A stretch of DNA of 64,000 nt from Micavibrio sp. UBA7657 (GCA_002483465.1 DLHX01000005.1:1-64000); one strand, 5' to 3'. Positions 41,301 through 51,312 are shown, numbered from the stretch's first letter. Notes: a model not told the origin generated them from the sequence alone. Program-made: numbers and translations.

Positions 41301-44300
41301 ACCCATCCGGCGTTGTTTTAAACCTGATAGCCCCCGGCATATCGGTTGTATCGCCTGCGGTGGCGACCCCGCCATCGACTTCGAATTCAATTGACGCAGC
41401 ATACTCCATATTACTTCCATCATAGCCCATGGCCCAGATGGCCCCGAGATTGTCGCCCGAGCTTACGGTCGTCCGGGCGGAAAGGGTTCCCCGCGAACGC
41501 TGAAGTAAAATCGAAGGATCAGTGCCGGCGGTGTCATTTGCAACATTGAGGACCAGCAGATCTTCGACGGTGCTGGAGGTGATCTCAAGTAAAGTGGTTG
41601 GCGCCGCAGTCCCGATGCCGACATTGCCGGAAGCGTCGATGACAAAGGGCGTGGCGTCGGCGTCGCCGGTTTCATCGTTGACGCGGAAGGAATTGGCGGC
41701 GCCGAGGTTGGTGACGATAAACGGCGTGGCGGTGGAGGTCGCCAGCGTTGAAGCCTTCATGATGAACTGGTTGCCGCTGGCGCCGATGGTGCCGCCTGCG
41801 GAAGCCGTGTTTTCACCGACGATGAGGCCGGTTTCCGCGCCGGCGAGCTGCCAGTTCCAGACTTGGTTCCAGTTGCCGTTGTTGATGGAATTGTCGGCGG
41901 CGGCGGCGGTGAGGCCTGAGAGCGCGGTTGTGCCTGCGGATGCGCTCGATACGCCGCCAGCCTGGTACCAGTCGGTGCCGTCGGAGCAGACGCGGACGCC
42001 CTTGCCGGGGCCGAGCGCGACATCTGTGCCTGCGCCGGTGAAGAAATTGCCGTTCTGATCGAGTGTAATTGTGTCAACGGTGTCGATGTTGACGACGTCC
42101 ATGCAGCATCCGGAATAAGCCGAGGTCGGCGTGGTGAAGGTGTCGGTGGTGTTGGTTGTTCTGTTCGCCGTTGCGCTGATTTGTTTGACGGTGCCGCAAG
42201 CGTTGGCGGTGATGGTCGCGGCGGCGCCGACGACTTCCGCCGTGGGCGAGGCGACGACGAATTTGGAGGCGGGCGATGTCAGGCCGACGCCGACATTGCC
42301 GTTGGTATCGACGATCATGAGATCGCCGTTGCCGGCAGCAGAGGCGCTCAGCATGAAGAGAGGGCTGGTGCTGTCCTTGATGACTTCGAGCATCGCGTCG
42401 GGTGTTGAATCGTCACCGCCGGTGGCAAGGCGTTTTGTGCTGCCCTGGAAAAATGCGAAGGGATTGGTTTTGCCGTCTAAAATCATGACATTCCGGAAGT
42501 CGGCGGTGCCGCCCGAGGTGCCGACCGCGTTGAAGCGCAGCGTGTTGTCTTGCCCCGCCCAGCCGACGCCGATGCTGTAGGGCCAGCCGCCGCCGCCGAA
42601 GAAAAGATCTCCGGTGCTGCCATCGTTAAGGCCATCGAGGAAGATCGGGCCAGCGACATCGAGTTTTGCTCCGGCGTTGGGTGTTGCCGTGCCGATGCCG
42701 ACCGCGCCGTTGCTCTTGATGACCATTTCGGGCGTGCTTGCGCCGTCACCCAGCCAGCCGCCTGCGCCATCGGCCTGGACCTGGAATTCAAGGCGCGTCG
42801 GCATGTCGGCTGCGCCTCCACCGGTGACCGCGCCATCGACAACAGCCTCGATCATGGCAGCGGTGCGGAAGTTGGAGCCGTCATGACCCGAGATAATGAA
42901 ATCAAGCAGCATGTCGCCGTTTTGCACTGCCGTGGGCGAGGCCATCGTTCCGCGGGAGCGTTTTGTCTGGATGTATGGATTCCAGTTGGGGTCGCCCGAA
43001 GTGCTGACCTGCACGGATAGACCTTTTTCAGCGTCGGCGCCGATATCAAGCAGTTCATCGGGGTTGGCGATGCCGATGCCGACATTGCCGTCGGCGCGCA
43101 TGACCATGCCGGTCGTGTAGGCCGAGTAATCCGCCGTCGTCTGGAAGGCCATCCCTGCGAGACCCGAACCGAGATTGTCCTGCGAGCGAATGCGGAAAGC
43201 AGGATTGTTTGCGCTGATTGCGGCATCGGTGTCGAAAATTGATACGCCCGGGATTGCTCCACGTATATCGAGAAGGTTTCCTGGCGTTGCAGTGCCGATA
43301 CCGACATTGCCGCTGGCGTCGATGACAAAGGGCGTGGCGTCGGCGTCGCCGGTTTCGTCGTTGACGCGGAAGGAATTGGCCGCGCCGAGGTTGGTGATCA
43401 TGAACGGCGTTGCGGTCGATGTGGCGAGTGTTTTCGCGGCGAGGATGTACTGGTCGGCGGTGCCGCCAGTGGAGGCTACGTTTTCACCGAAGGTGTGGCC
43501 GGTTTCAGCACCGGCGAGCTGCCAGTTCCAGACCTGGTTCCAGTTGCCGTTATTGATGGAATTGTCGGCGGCGGCGGCGGTGAGGCCTGAGAGCGCGGTT
43601 GTGCCTGCTGATGCGCTCGATACGCCGCCGGCCTGGTACCAGCTTGTGCCGTCAGAGCAGACGCGGACCGCCTTGCCGGGTGCGAGGGCGAGGTCGGTGC
43701 CTGCGCCGGTGAAGAATTTTGCGTTCTGGTCTAACGTGATCGTATCAACCGTGTCGATGTTGACGACGTCCATGCAGCAGCCGTTATAGGAGGCTGTGGG
43801 CGCGGTGAAGGTGTCAGTGGTGTCCGTCGTTCTGTTTGCGGTCGCGCTGATCTGTTTCACGGTGCCGCAGGAATTGGCGGTGATGGTCGCGGCAGCGCCG
43901 ATCACTTCCGCCGTGGGCGAGACAGCCATGAAGGGGCCTGCGCCGACGACACCGCTGCCGCCGATGCGGACGTTGTCGGTTGAAACATCGCCAAAGATCG
44001 TGCCGCCGATATTCAGGTGGTTGCTGGTGTTGTTGGCGGGCGTATTAATGCCGGAGCCGATCAGGATGTTGCTGCCGCCCGATACCAAGCCATTGCCCGA
44101 ATTATAGCCAATCGCCGTGTTGTCGGATCCAGTCTCGTTGGTTGTAAGAGCGACAGAACCGAGCGCCGTGTTGCGGCTGGCGGTTTGCATGCTGCCGAGC
44201 GCCTGATCGCCGAGCGCCGTATTGTCACTGCCCCATGTTGAGTAGTGAAGGGCGCTCCGGCCGATAGCTGTATTGCCATTTCCTTCATCGTTCGATGTAA

Positions 44301-47300
44301 GCGCATCCCTGCCGAATGCTGAATTGTTGACGCCGATGGTATTGGAAGTCAGCGCCGAATGGCCGACGGCGGTGTTGCCAGTGCCCGTATTGTCTGCCGC
44401 CGTTGTGCTGCCCTGCAGGGCGTACGCACCAACAGCGGTGTTGTAGGTGATCGCGCCGCCCGCCGCGCTGTCGGCATAGAACATGGCGTAGTGTCCCACA
44501 GCCGTGCTCTCGCTTTTGGTGATGTTGTTAAAAAGAGCCCCCGCGCCAAGGGCCACATTGTTAACTCCCTCTGTATTAACCAGAAGAGTTTCGTTACCTA
44601 CCGCAACGTTGCTGGCGCCTTCAGTGTTGTTGGCAAGCGCATAAGAGCCTAAGGCCGTATTACTCGCACCCGTATTGTCGCCTAATGCTTCAAAACCAAC
44701 AGCAGTATTGTAGCTATCGTCTGTATTAGACCGGAGCGCCCCTGAACCCAGTGCGGTATTGTAAGCGCCGGATGTAATGCTGAGCAGCGCCGAATGGCCG
44801 ATGGCGGTGTTTCTGGTGCCGGTGTTGCTTGCGGCGGTCGCGCTGCCCTGAAGGGCGAAGGCGCCGACGGCGGTATTGTAGGTGACCGCGCCGCCCGCCG
44901 CGCTGTCGGCGAATTCCATCGCGCGGTAACCAACGGCGGTGCTTTGAACTTTAGTGACATTGGTATTGAGTGCCAGGGTGCCAATCGCCACGTTGTCATT
45001 GCCGCTTGTGTTGGCCTGAAGCGTCAATGCACCGAGCGCCGTGTTGTAGTGGCCCGAGGTCAGCGCAGGCAGCGCGTAATGACCAAGCGCAACGTTCCAG
45101 TCCGTGGCGGCGGTGCTGTTTGCTGATGTCGCGCCTGCGTTCTCACCGATGAAGAGGTTGTATTGCGCGCCCGCCGTCAGTGCCGCCGCCGAGGTGCGGC
45201 CCATGATGATGTTGTTCAGCGTTGTGTAATCCGCGTAGGCGTCAGTTAAGCCGTCGATCGTGCCGCCGCCGCCCGCTGTGGCGCTCGATACGCCGCCGGC
45301 CTGGTACCAGGACGTGCCGTCAGAACACACGCGGACGCCCATGCCGGGGCCGAGCGCGAGGTCGGTGCCGGGGCCGGTGAAGAAGTTGCCATTTTGATCA
45401 AGAGTAATCGTGTCGACGGTGTCGACGTTGACGACGTCCATGCAGCATCCGTTATAGGAAGCCGTGGGCGTGGTGAATGTATCGGTGGTGTTGGTCGTGC
45501 GGTTGGCGGTCGCGCTGATCTGTTTGACGGTACCGCAGGCGTTGGCCGTGATGACCGCAGCGGCGCCGATCACTTCCGCCGTGGGCGAAGCGACGACGAA
45601 GCGCGAAGCGGGTGAGGCCATGCCGACGCCGACTGCGCCGCTGCTCTTGATCACGAGTTCAGGCGTTGAGACACCGTCGCCCAAGAAGTTGCCGGCTCCG
45701 TCGGCCTGAACCTGGAATTCAAGGCGGGTGGGCATATCGTTGGTGCCCGGCGTGCCGTCAACAGCTGCGGTGATCAAGGCGCCGTTAACCCAGTCCGTGC
45801 CATCATGCCCCAAGACTGTAAGGTCAAGAAGCATGTCGTTATTTTGCACCGTTGTCGGCGCTGCCATCGTGCCGCGCGAACGCATGAAATACATAAAGGG
45901 ATTCCAGTTGGCATGGCCTGATGTGCTGACTTGCACCGATATGCCCTCTTCGGCGTTGGCGCCAATATCGAGAAGATCGTCGGGAGTGGTAATGCCTATG
46001 CCGACCTCGCCGGTGGCGTCGATGACAAAGGGCGAGGTGTCGCCAGCGACGTCGTCGACGCGGAAAGAATCTGCCGCGTCGGCGTTGCTGACATGCAATT
46101 TAGCGCTTGGTGCGGCGATGCTTACACCGATATTGCCGCTGTTCTTGATCACCAGTTCAGGCGTCGTGGCTTCCGGATTGACCGCGGCGCCATCGGCCTG
46201 GGTCTGGAATTCGATGCGGCCCGGCATGTCGCCGTCGCCGGATGTGCCGTCGACGAAATACTGCATCAATGCGGGTGTTTCCCATGTGTCGCCGTCATAA
46301 GCGGTTCCCCACATCGTCAATACCGAGTCACCGCTTTGCACGGCGGTGGGTGCCGCTATGGTGCCGCGCGAGCGCGCTGCGTTGAAGCCACCGTTATCCC
46401 ACCAGTTAGCGGAAGCGGCGGTGCTGGTGACGGCGCCCTCGCCGTTGCTGAGCAGGCTGATGTAGGCGTTCGTGCCGTAGACTTCCAGCAACTGGCTGGG
46501 TGAGGATGTGCCGACGCCGACTTTGCCGTCGGCTTTGACAATAAAGGGCGTCGCATCGGCATCGCCGGTTTCATCATTCACGCGGAAGGAATCAGCCGCG
46601 CCGAGGTTCGTGATCATGAACGGCGTGGCGGTGGAGGTGGCGAGTGTTTTCGCGGCGAGAATATATTGATCGGCGGTGCCGCCTGCGGAAGCAGTATTTT
46701 CACCAAACGTGAAGCCGACTTCGCCTGCAGCGAGCTGCCAGTTCCAGACCTGGTTCCAGTTGCCGTTATTAATGGAATTGTCGGCGAGAGCGGCGGTGAG
46801 GCCGGAGAGCGGGATGTTGCCGCCGCTGGCGACGCTGGTTATGGATGCCGCCTGGTACCAGCTGGTGCCGTCGGAGCAGACACGGACCGCTTTGCCGGGG
46901 CCGAGGGTGAGGTCGGTGCCGGGGCCGGTGATGAAGTTGGCGTTGCTGTCGAGGGTGATGGTGTCGACAGTATCGACGTTGACGACGTCCATGCAGCAAC
47001 CGTTATAGGAAGCCGTGGGCGTAGTGAAAGTATCGGTGGTGTTGGTTGTTCTGTTTGCCGTCGCGCTGATCTGCTTGACGGTGCCGCAAGAGTTGGCGGT
47101 GATGGTCGCGGCAGCGCCGATCACTTCCGCCGTAGGTGATGCAACAACGAAGCGCGAGGCGGGGGAGGCGAGGCCAATGCCGACCGCGCCATCGCTTTTG
47201 ATGACGAGTTCTGGTACCGATGCGCCATCGCCCATCCATGCGCCCGCGCCGTCGGCCTGCACCTGGATTTCCATCCGGGTCGGCATGTCGCCGTCGCCGG

Positions 47301-50300
47301 GCGTGCCGTCAACCATAAAGCCGAAATAACCGGCATGGCTGTAGGAGTTACCGTCATAGCCAAGGAACAGGTATTCCCCGATTTCATCGTTGTTTGCGAC
47401 GATGGTGGGCGCGGCCAGCGTGCCGCGCGAACGGCGGGCATCAAATACCACGTTTGAAGAGGTGGCGTTGTTGGCGACTTCCATCGTTATGCCGTCTTCG
47501 ACGTTGGAAGCGACGTGTAATTTCTGGGCCGGGGCTGTTGTCCCGATACCGACATCGCCGTCGTTTTTAATTGTCATACGGTGCGCGTGCCCTGAAGATC
47601 CATCCGGGGTGGTGTAAAAATCCAGTCTGGTCGGCGTGTCGCCGGCGCCGGTCGCACCATCAACAACGGCAACGATAGAAGCGCCATTTGTATAAGCGCT
47701 ACCATCGTAAGGCTGGAAGAAAATATGTCCGATTTCATCGTTGTTCTGGATAATGGTTTCGCTTCCTTCGGAACCGCGTGATCGACGGAATCCGACGTTG
47801 CCACTGCCGCCGTAAGTGCTGGCATCAGTAAAAGATTCGATGAGCAGGCCCGTGTCGTCCAGATCGCCTGCGATATTCAGAAGGTCACTGGGTGTTGCGG
47901 TGCCGATGCCGACTTTGCCGTCAGCTTTGACAATAAAGGGCGAGGTGTCGGCGTCGCCGGTTTCGTCGTTGACGACGAAGGAGTTCGCCGCGCCGAGGTT
48001 GGTCACAATAAGGGGCGTTGCGGTCGAGGTTGCGAGCGTTGCGGCTTTCAGGATCGAAGAGTGGCCGGTCGCGGTGGAAGCTGTGTTTTCCGTGAAGGTG
48101 AAGGCGTCTTTGTCAGCGGTTGTAACCTGCCAGTTCCATGTTTGTGCATAGTCGGCGTTGTTGATCGAGTTTGCGGCGATGGCGGCGGTGAGGCCGGAGA
48201 GCGGGATGTTGCCGCCACTGGCGATGCTCGATACTGAGGCCGCCTGGTACCAGCTTGTGCCATCCGAGCAGACACGAACCGCCTGGTTGGGGCCGAGCGC
48301 GAGGTCGGTGCCGGGGCCGGTGAGGAAGCGGGCGTTCTGGTCGAGCGTGATCGTATCAACCGTATCGACGTTGACGACGTCCATGCAGCATCCGGCATAA
48401 GCAGCGGTTGGTGTAGTGAAGGTGTCTGTGGTGTCCGTTGTGCGGTTGGCCGTTGCGCTGATTTGTTTGATCGAGCCGCAGGCGTTGGCGGTGATGACGG
48501 CGGCGGCTGCGACAACTTCAGTTGAGGGCGGAGCGACAGTGAACGGGCCTGCGCCGACGATACCGCTGCCGCCGATGCGGACGTTGTCGTTGGCAAGATC
48601 GCCGAAGATGGTGCCGCCGATATTCAGGTGATAGGTGCTGTTGTTGGCAGGCGTGTCGGCGTCGTAACCAATCACGATGTTATCCGTGCCTGTGGTGATT
48701 CCGTCACCAGCAGCAGCGCCAAGGGCTGTGTTCCGACCACCTGTTGAAATACCCAGGGCCCCGGCGCCAACGCCGGTGCTGGCATGAGATCCGGTATTGG
48801 ACGCCAAGACGCCATAACCAACAGCGACGTTACTTTGTCCCAGATCGTTGTTAGCAAGGGTGATGGAGCCGATCGCGGTGTTGCTGTAGCCCTGCGTGTT
48901 GACCGAAAGGGCGTCCCGGCCTAGCGCGGTATTGTTGGTGCCGGATGTGTTGCCCAGCAGCGCCGAATGGCCGATAGCTGTGTTTGCTGTGCCGGTGTTA
49001 TCCGCCGCCGTTGCGCTGCCTTGCAACGCATACGCGCCGACAGCGGTATTGTACGTAACCGCGGACACTGCCGAGCTGTCGGCATAGAACATGGCGCTGT
49101 AACCGATAGCAGTGCTCTCGCGTTTTGCAACATTGCTGTAAAGGGCGATGCTGCCAATGGCAGTGTTGCCGTGGCCGGTGGTGTTTTGTTGAAGAGCCTG
49201 GTTGCCGACTGCAACGTTATAGCTGCCACTGAGATTGTTTGTCAGGGTGTTGCGGCCAAGAGCGGTGTTCTGGTCGCCGCTGGTCAGGCTGCTCAGGGAA
49301 GCGTAGCCGACCGCCGTGTTGCTGTCCGTCGTTGCCGTGCTGTTTGCGGTTGTTGCGCCTGCGCCCTGGCCGATGAATGTGTTGCGCTGTGCGCCTGCCG
49401 TCAGTGCCGCAGCGCTGGTGCGGCCCATAATCAGGTTATTTTCAACCGCGTAATCGGTGAAGGCGTCGGTGAGGTCGTCGATGGCGAGGAGGGTCGCGGC
49501 GGCGCTGGTGACGGTGCTCGCCTGGTACCAGCTCGTGCCGTCGGAGCAGACGCGGACCGCCTTGCCGGGGCCGACGGCAAGATCGGCGCCCGGGCCGGTG
49601 ATGAAGTTGGCGTTATTATCGAGGGTGATCGTATCGACCGTATCCACGTTGACGACGTCCATGCAGCACCCGGCATAGGACGCGGTCGGCGTGGTGAAAG
49701 TATCCGTTGTATCGGTGGTGCGGTTGGCGGTTGCGCTCAAACGCTTGACCGTGCCGCAGGCGTTGGCGGTGATCGTTGCGGCTGCACCGATGACTTCGGT
49801 CGAGGGCGCCGCGACGACGAAGCGCGAGGCGGGTGATGCGAGGCCGATACCGACGGCGCCGTTGCTTTTGATCACCATTTCCGGCGTGGTCCCTTCGATG
49901 TTGGCGCCGCCACCATCGGCCTGGGTCTGGAATTCAATACGGCCCGGCATGTCGCCATCGCCCGGTGTGCCGTCGATAAATGTCTGGATCAACGACGAGA
50001 TTGTCCATGAGTTGCCATCATAACCTTCTGACCAGACCCCCAATAAAGGATCATTGTCCTGCACAACGGTGGGGACTGCAATCGTGCCGCGCGAGCGGCC
50101 CGCAACCAATTCCGAGTTCTGGTTCGCGCTGCCGGAAGCATTGATTATTCTTATGACGCCTTCGCCATTGCTTTGGATACGCGCTTCAGCATCGGTTCCG
50201 AGTATATCGAGCAGTTCGCCCGGCGCTGCCGTGCCGATGCCGACCTTGCCGTCACCCATAACCCGCATGACGAGACCGCCGCTTCCGGCCGTGGAATAAT

Positions 50301-50511
50301 TGTTTTCAATGTCCAGTATGGGCGTCGTGCCGTCCAGGGCCGAGCGGTTGTTCGTGCCGCTCCATTTCTGGGCGCCGATGGTTACGGCGGCGGTTGTGGG
50401 GGCCGTGCCGCCATGCATACCCATCAGGTGCAGCGGGTAGTGGTTGTTAACACCGCTGCCGGTGAAACCCTGGATGAGCATGCCGCCGGTGTGTACTCCG
50501 CCGCCGTCCAT
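38329..50511 (-). CDS. Giant fibre/adhesin, downstream part: tail-fibre and YadA-like repeats, S74 chaperone, C-terminal membrane segment
   Basis: This is the 4,060-codon downstream part of a giant gene whose first 1.7 k codons are at 50424-55505 in another frame. It lacks a ribosome-binding site at its first ATG (50511), and the frame is open upstream, so I regard it as a continuation after a frameshift. Most of it is repetitive: GNVGIGTATP-type turns, RSRGT...VDGTPG.GDMPTRLEF domains, cassettes with GCCMDVVN...VRVCSDGTSWYQA, and NTAVGxxAL beta-roll repeats. The C-terminus is a peptidase-S74 intramolecular chaperone starting at Ser3901 (SDIRLKKDIHPL) with FGVMAQEIEKIFPELV, then a coiled coil, then a membrane helix and basic tail (MSLLMILAALGTLGAAGLAR, RRFSKPRQ). 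Such chaperones trimerise and self-cleave phage tail spikes. A surface fibre is inferred. Confidence 0.85.
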   Translation of the reverse strand: MDGGGVHTGGMLIQGFTGSGVNNHYPLHLMGMHGGTAPTTAAVTIGAQKWSGTNNRSALDGTTPILDIENNYSTAGSGGLVMRVMGDGKVGIGTAAPGELLDILGTDAEARIQSNGEGVIRIINASGSANQNSELVAGRSRGTIAVPTVVQDNDPLLGVWSEGYDGNSWTISSLIQTFIDGTPGDGDMPGRIEFQTQADGGGANIEGTTPEMVIKSNGAVGIGLASPASRFVVAAPSTEVIGAAATITANACGTVKRLSATANRTTDTTDTFTTPTASYAGCCMDVVNVDTVDTITLDNNANFITGPGADLAVGPGKAVRVCSDGTSWYQASTVTSAAATLLAIDDLTDAFTDYAVENNLIMGRTSAAALTAGAQRNTFIGQGAGATTANSTATTDSNTAVGYASLSSLTSGDQNTALGRNTLTNNLSGSYNVAVGNQALQQNTTGHGNTAIGSIALYSNVAKRESTAIGYSAMFYADSSAVSAVTYNTAVGAYALQGSATAADNTGTANTAIGHSALLGNTSGTNNTALGRDALSVNTQGYSNTAIGSITLANNDLGQSNVAVGYGVLASNTGSHASTGVGAGALGISTGGRNTALGAAAGDGITTGTDNIVIGYDADTPANNSTYHLNIGGTIFGDLANDNVRIGGSGIVGAGPFTVAPPSTEVVAAAAVITANACGSIKQISATANRTTDTTDTFTTPTAAYAGCCMDVVNVDTVDTITLDQNARFLTGPGTDLALGPNQAVRVCSDGTSWYQAASVSSIASGGNIPLSGLTAAIAANSINNADYAQTWNWQVTTADKDAFTFTENTASTATGHSSILKAATLATSTATPLIVTNLGAANSFVVNDETGDADTSPFIVKADGKVGIGTATPSDLLNIAGDLDDTGLLIESFTDASTYGGSGNVGFRRSRGSEGSETIIQNNDEIGHIFFQPYDGSAYTNGASIVAVVDGATGAGDTPTRLDFYTTPDGSSGHAHRMTIKNDGDVGIGTTAPAQKLHVASNVEDGITMEVANNATSSNVVFDARRSRGTLAAPTIVANNDEIGEYLFLGYDGNSYSHAGYFGFMVDGTPGDGDMPTRMEIQVQADGAGAWMGDGASVPELVIKSDGAVGIGLASPASRFVVASPTAEVIGAAATITANSCGTVKQISATANRTTNTTDTFTTPTASYNGCCMDVVNVDTVDTITLDSNANFITGPGTDLTLGPGKAVRVCSDGTSWYQAASITSVASGGNIPLSGLTAALADNSINNGNWNQVWNWQLAAGEVGFTFGENTASAGGTADQYILAAKTLATSTATPFMITNLGAADSFRVNDETGDADATPFIVKADGKVGVGTSSPSQLLEVYGTNAYISLLSNGEGAVTSTAASANWWDNGGFNAARSRGTIAAPTAVQSGDSVLTMWGTAYDGDTWETPALMQYFVDGTSGDGDMPGRIEFQTQADGAAVNPEATTPELVIKNSGNIGVSIAAPSAKLHVSNADAADSFRVDDVAGDTSPFVIDATGEVGIGITTPDDLLDIGANAEEGISVQVSTSGHANWNPFMYFMRSRGTMAAPTTVQNNDMLLDLTVLGHDGTDWVNGALITAAVDGTPGTNDMPTRLEFQVQADGAGNFLGDGVSTPELVIKSSGAVGVGMASPASRFVVASPTAEVIGAAAVITANACGTVKQISATANRTTNTTDTFTTPTASYNGCCMDVVNVDTVDTITLDQNGNFFTGPGTDLALGPGMGVRVCSDGTSWYQAGGVSSATAGGGGTIDGLTDAYADYTTLNNIIMGRTSAAALTAGAQYNLFIGENAGATSANSTAATDWNVALGHYALPALTSGHYNTALGALTLQANTSGNDNVAIGTLALNTNVTKVQSTAVGYRAMEFADSAAGGAVTYNTAVGAFALQGSATAASNTGTRNTAIGHSALLSITSGAYNTALGSGALRSNTDDSYNTAVGFEALGDNTGASNTALGSYALANNTEGASNVAVGNETLLVNTEGVNNVALGAGALFNNITKSESTAVGHYAMFYADSAAGGAITYNTAVGAYALQGSTTAADNTGTGNTAVGHSALTSNTIGVNNSAFGRDALTSNDEGNGNTAIGRSALHYSTWGSDNTALGDQALGSMQTASRNTALGSVALTTNETGSDNTAIGYNSGNGLVSGGSNILIGSGINTPANNTSNHLNIGGTIFGDVSTDNVRIGGSGVVGAGPFMAVSPTAEVIGAAATITANSCGTVKQISATANRTTDTTDTFTAPTASYNGCCMDVVNIDTVDTITLDQNAKFFTGAGTDLALAPGKAVRVCSDGTSWYQAGGVSSASAGTTALSGLTAAAADNSINNGNWNQVWNWQLAGAETGHTFGENVASTGGTADQYILAAKTLATSTATPFMITNLGAANSFRVNDETGDADATPFVIDASGNVGIGTATPGNLLDIRGAIPGVSIFDTDAAISANNPAFRIRSQDNLGSGLAGMAFQTTADYSAYTTGMVMRADGNVGIGIANPDELLDIGADAEKGLSVQVSTSGDPNWNPYIQTKRSRGTMASPTAVQNGDMLLDFIISGHDGSNFRTAAMIEAVVDGAVTGGGAADMPTRLEFQVQADGAGGWLGDGASTPEMVIKSNGAVGIGTATPNAGAKLDVAGPIFLDGLNDGSTGDLFFGGGGWPYSIGVGWAGQDNTLRFNAVGTSGGTADFRNVMILDGKTNPFAFFQGSTKRLATGGDDSTPDAMLEVIKDSTSPLFMLSASAAGNGDLMIVDTNGNVGVGLTSPASKFVVASPTAEVVGAAATITANACGTVKQISATANRTTNTTDTFTTPTSAYSGCCMDVVNIDTVDTITLDQNGNFFTGAGTDVALGPGKGVRVCSDGTDWYQAGGVSSASAGTTALSGLTAAAADNSINNGNWNQVWNWQLAGAETGLIVGENTASAGGTIGASGNQFIMKASTLATSTATPFIVTNLGAANSFRVNDETGDADATPFVIDASGNVGIGTAAPTTLLEITSSTVEDLLVLNVANDTAGTDPSILLQRSRGTLSARTTVSSGDNLGAIWAMGYDGSNMEYAASIEFEVDGGVATAGDTTDMPGAIRFKTTPDGSNLPLERMRIDDAGNVGIGTVSPAELLHVAKDQNGSTAIRLSNATAGASAEAQYEVVTDVGNLYMGMNSSTYSTNPGDTYLINQANTDMRFATNNTYRMIIEAGGDVGIGNTSPASLFVVGSPTAEVIGAAATITANSCGTVKQISATANRTTNTTDTFTTPTASHNGCCMDVVNIDTVDTITLDQNGNFFTGAGTDVALGPGKGVRVCSDGTSWYQAGGVSSGAATTLALDDLTDALTDYAVENNLIMGRAGAAALAAGAQRNTFIGQDAGATTANSTIDTDSNTAVGYAALRDLTSGSQNTAVGRNALADTTDGVWNVAVGNQALEDNTSGNGNVAVGTTALYSNVAKRESTAIGHSAMFYADDTAVDGVSYNTAVGAYALQGSATAGNNTGTENTALGHSTLMANTSGSDNVAIGKEALKANTTASDNTAIGESAMLANTTGAMNTAMGSNALYQNIGGSANVAVGDIALGSTTASGNTAVGFEAGYAGTANTSGTYNTFIGHQAQANANNYTNATALGNGAIVTASNMMMFGNSSVTTNVFNGNVGIGTATPATNLHVASNAETFLFVDSAATNQWLNPTILGRRSRGTLASPTIVADDDELFAIGSYAYDGNSYEVGGYIGFYTDGTPGNADMPTRITLFTAPDGSATSLPRMTVNNAGNVGIGTSDPTAPLHIKKATDDWSTATFLLEGDGEPTLSLQTSSAFDYFNPIIGTSRSRGSRAAKTAVASGDSLFEISTSGYDGSNDRVAFYMAAVVDGTVTGGGAADMPTRLEFHVQADGAGGGLEGTTPDMVIKNNGNVGIAMASPSVKLDVTGDIEYTGTIADVSDIRLKKDIHPLSERGSMLHKLGLIDTYSFKMKDSEVDQVEFGVMAQEIEKIFPELVRTADDEMGTKSVNYTGLIAPMIEAGKELEAQNKAMKAEIEALKARQDEMKQAMNEITEDMKGLKVHTGYGIGKAEMSLLMILAALGTLGAAGLARRRFSKPRQ
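39650..49440 (-). repeat. Three blocks of YadA-head-like NTAVG/NTAIG beta-roll repeats
   Basis: Short repeats of about 12-18 residues of the type N-T-A-[IV]-G-x-x-A-L occur in three blocks, at about 39650-40560, 43930-45200 and 48545-49440. Each block is introduced by an AGAQ.N.FIG..AGAT.ANST segment. The second and third end in HLNIGGTIFGD...VRIGGSG.VGAGPF. The pattern is that of the left-handed beta-roll of trimeric autotransporter heads. A fourth, more classical set (YSTAMGASTTASG) lies in the upstream part at about 52230-52460. Confidence 0.8.
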
Positions 50512-51312
50512 GCGGTTGCGGATCTGGCCGATTGTATTCGTTGCAGAGACATCGCCGACTGAGGCCGAGCCCTCGTGACCGCTGTTGTGACGTCTGCGGC
50601 GGTCAGGCGCATTTTCGGGAAGGCGCCGGTCGGCTGGTGAATTTGCAGTTGAACGCCCGGTGTCGCCGTGCCGATACCGACTTCGCCTGCCTCGTCGACG
50701 ACGAAAGGCGTTGTATCGGTATCGCCGGTTGCATCATTGACGCGGAAGGAATTGGCCGTGCCGAGATTGGTGACGATGAGCGGCGTGGCGGTGGATGTCG
50801 CCAGCGTGGAAGCCTTCATGATGAACTGGTTGCCGCTGGCGCCGATTGTGCCGCCGGTGGAGGCAACGTTTTCACCGACGGTGAGACCGGTTTCGGCTCC
50901 GGCGAGCTGCCAGTTCCATGTCTGGTTCCAGTCACCGCTGTTGATGGAATTGTCGGCGATAGCGGCGGTGAGGCCGGAGAGCGGGATGTTACCGCCGCTG
51001 GCGACGCTGGTTATGGATGCCGCCTGATACCAGCTTGTACCATCCGAGCAGACGCGGACCGCTTGGTTGGGGCCGAGATTGAGGTCGGTGCCCGGGCCGG
51101 TGAGGAAGCGGGCGTTGGCATCAAGGGTGATGGTGTCGACGGTATCGATGTTGACGACGTCCATGCAGCATCCGTTGTAAGACGCAGTCGGTGTCGTGAA
51201 GGTGTCTGTGGTGTTGGTCGTGCGGTTGGCGGTGGCGCTGACCTGTTTTACCGTGCCGCAGGAATTGGCGGTGATGGTTGCAGCGGCGCCGATGACCTCA
51301 GCCGTGGGCGAG
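40649..51312 (-). repeat. Eight near-identical cassettes of about 290 bp within the giant gene
   Basis: The cassette encodes about 97 residues running from AEVIGAAATITAN.CGTVKQ through ATANRTT.TTDTF, GCCMDVVN.DTVDTITLD and TGPGTDLALGPGKAVRVCSD to GTSWYQA. Approximate copies: 40649-40942, 41960-42251, 43631-43925, 45299-45592, 46850-47141, 48242-48533, 49520-49811 and 51022-51312. Centres are 1.28-1.67 kb apart. All are in the same orientation and cross from the downstream part into the upstream part. The DNA is closely similar, not just the protein. Each carries two adjacent Cys (CC) plus a third in VCSD and one in ACG/SCG. Confidence 0.9.

Noticed and set aside
49500..49836. Plus-strand ORFs inside the giant gene, up to 289 codons
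   Set aside because: They recur at each cassette copy as reverse-frame products of the same repeat; no independent coding evidence.
50570..50600. Programmed -1 ribosomal frameshift
   Set aside because: No slippery heptamer or downstream pseudoknot is evident at the switch point; a plain indel is simpler.
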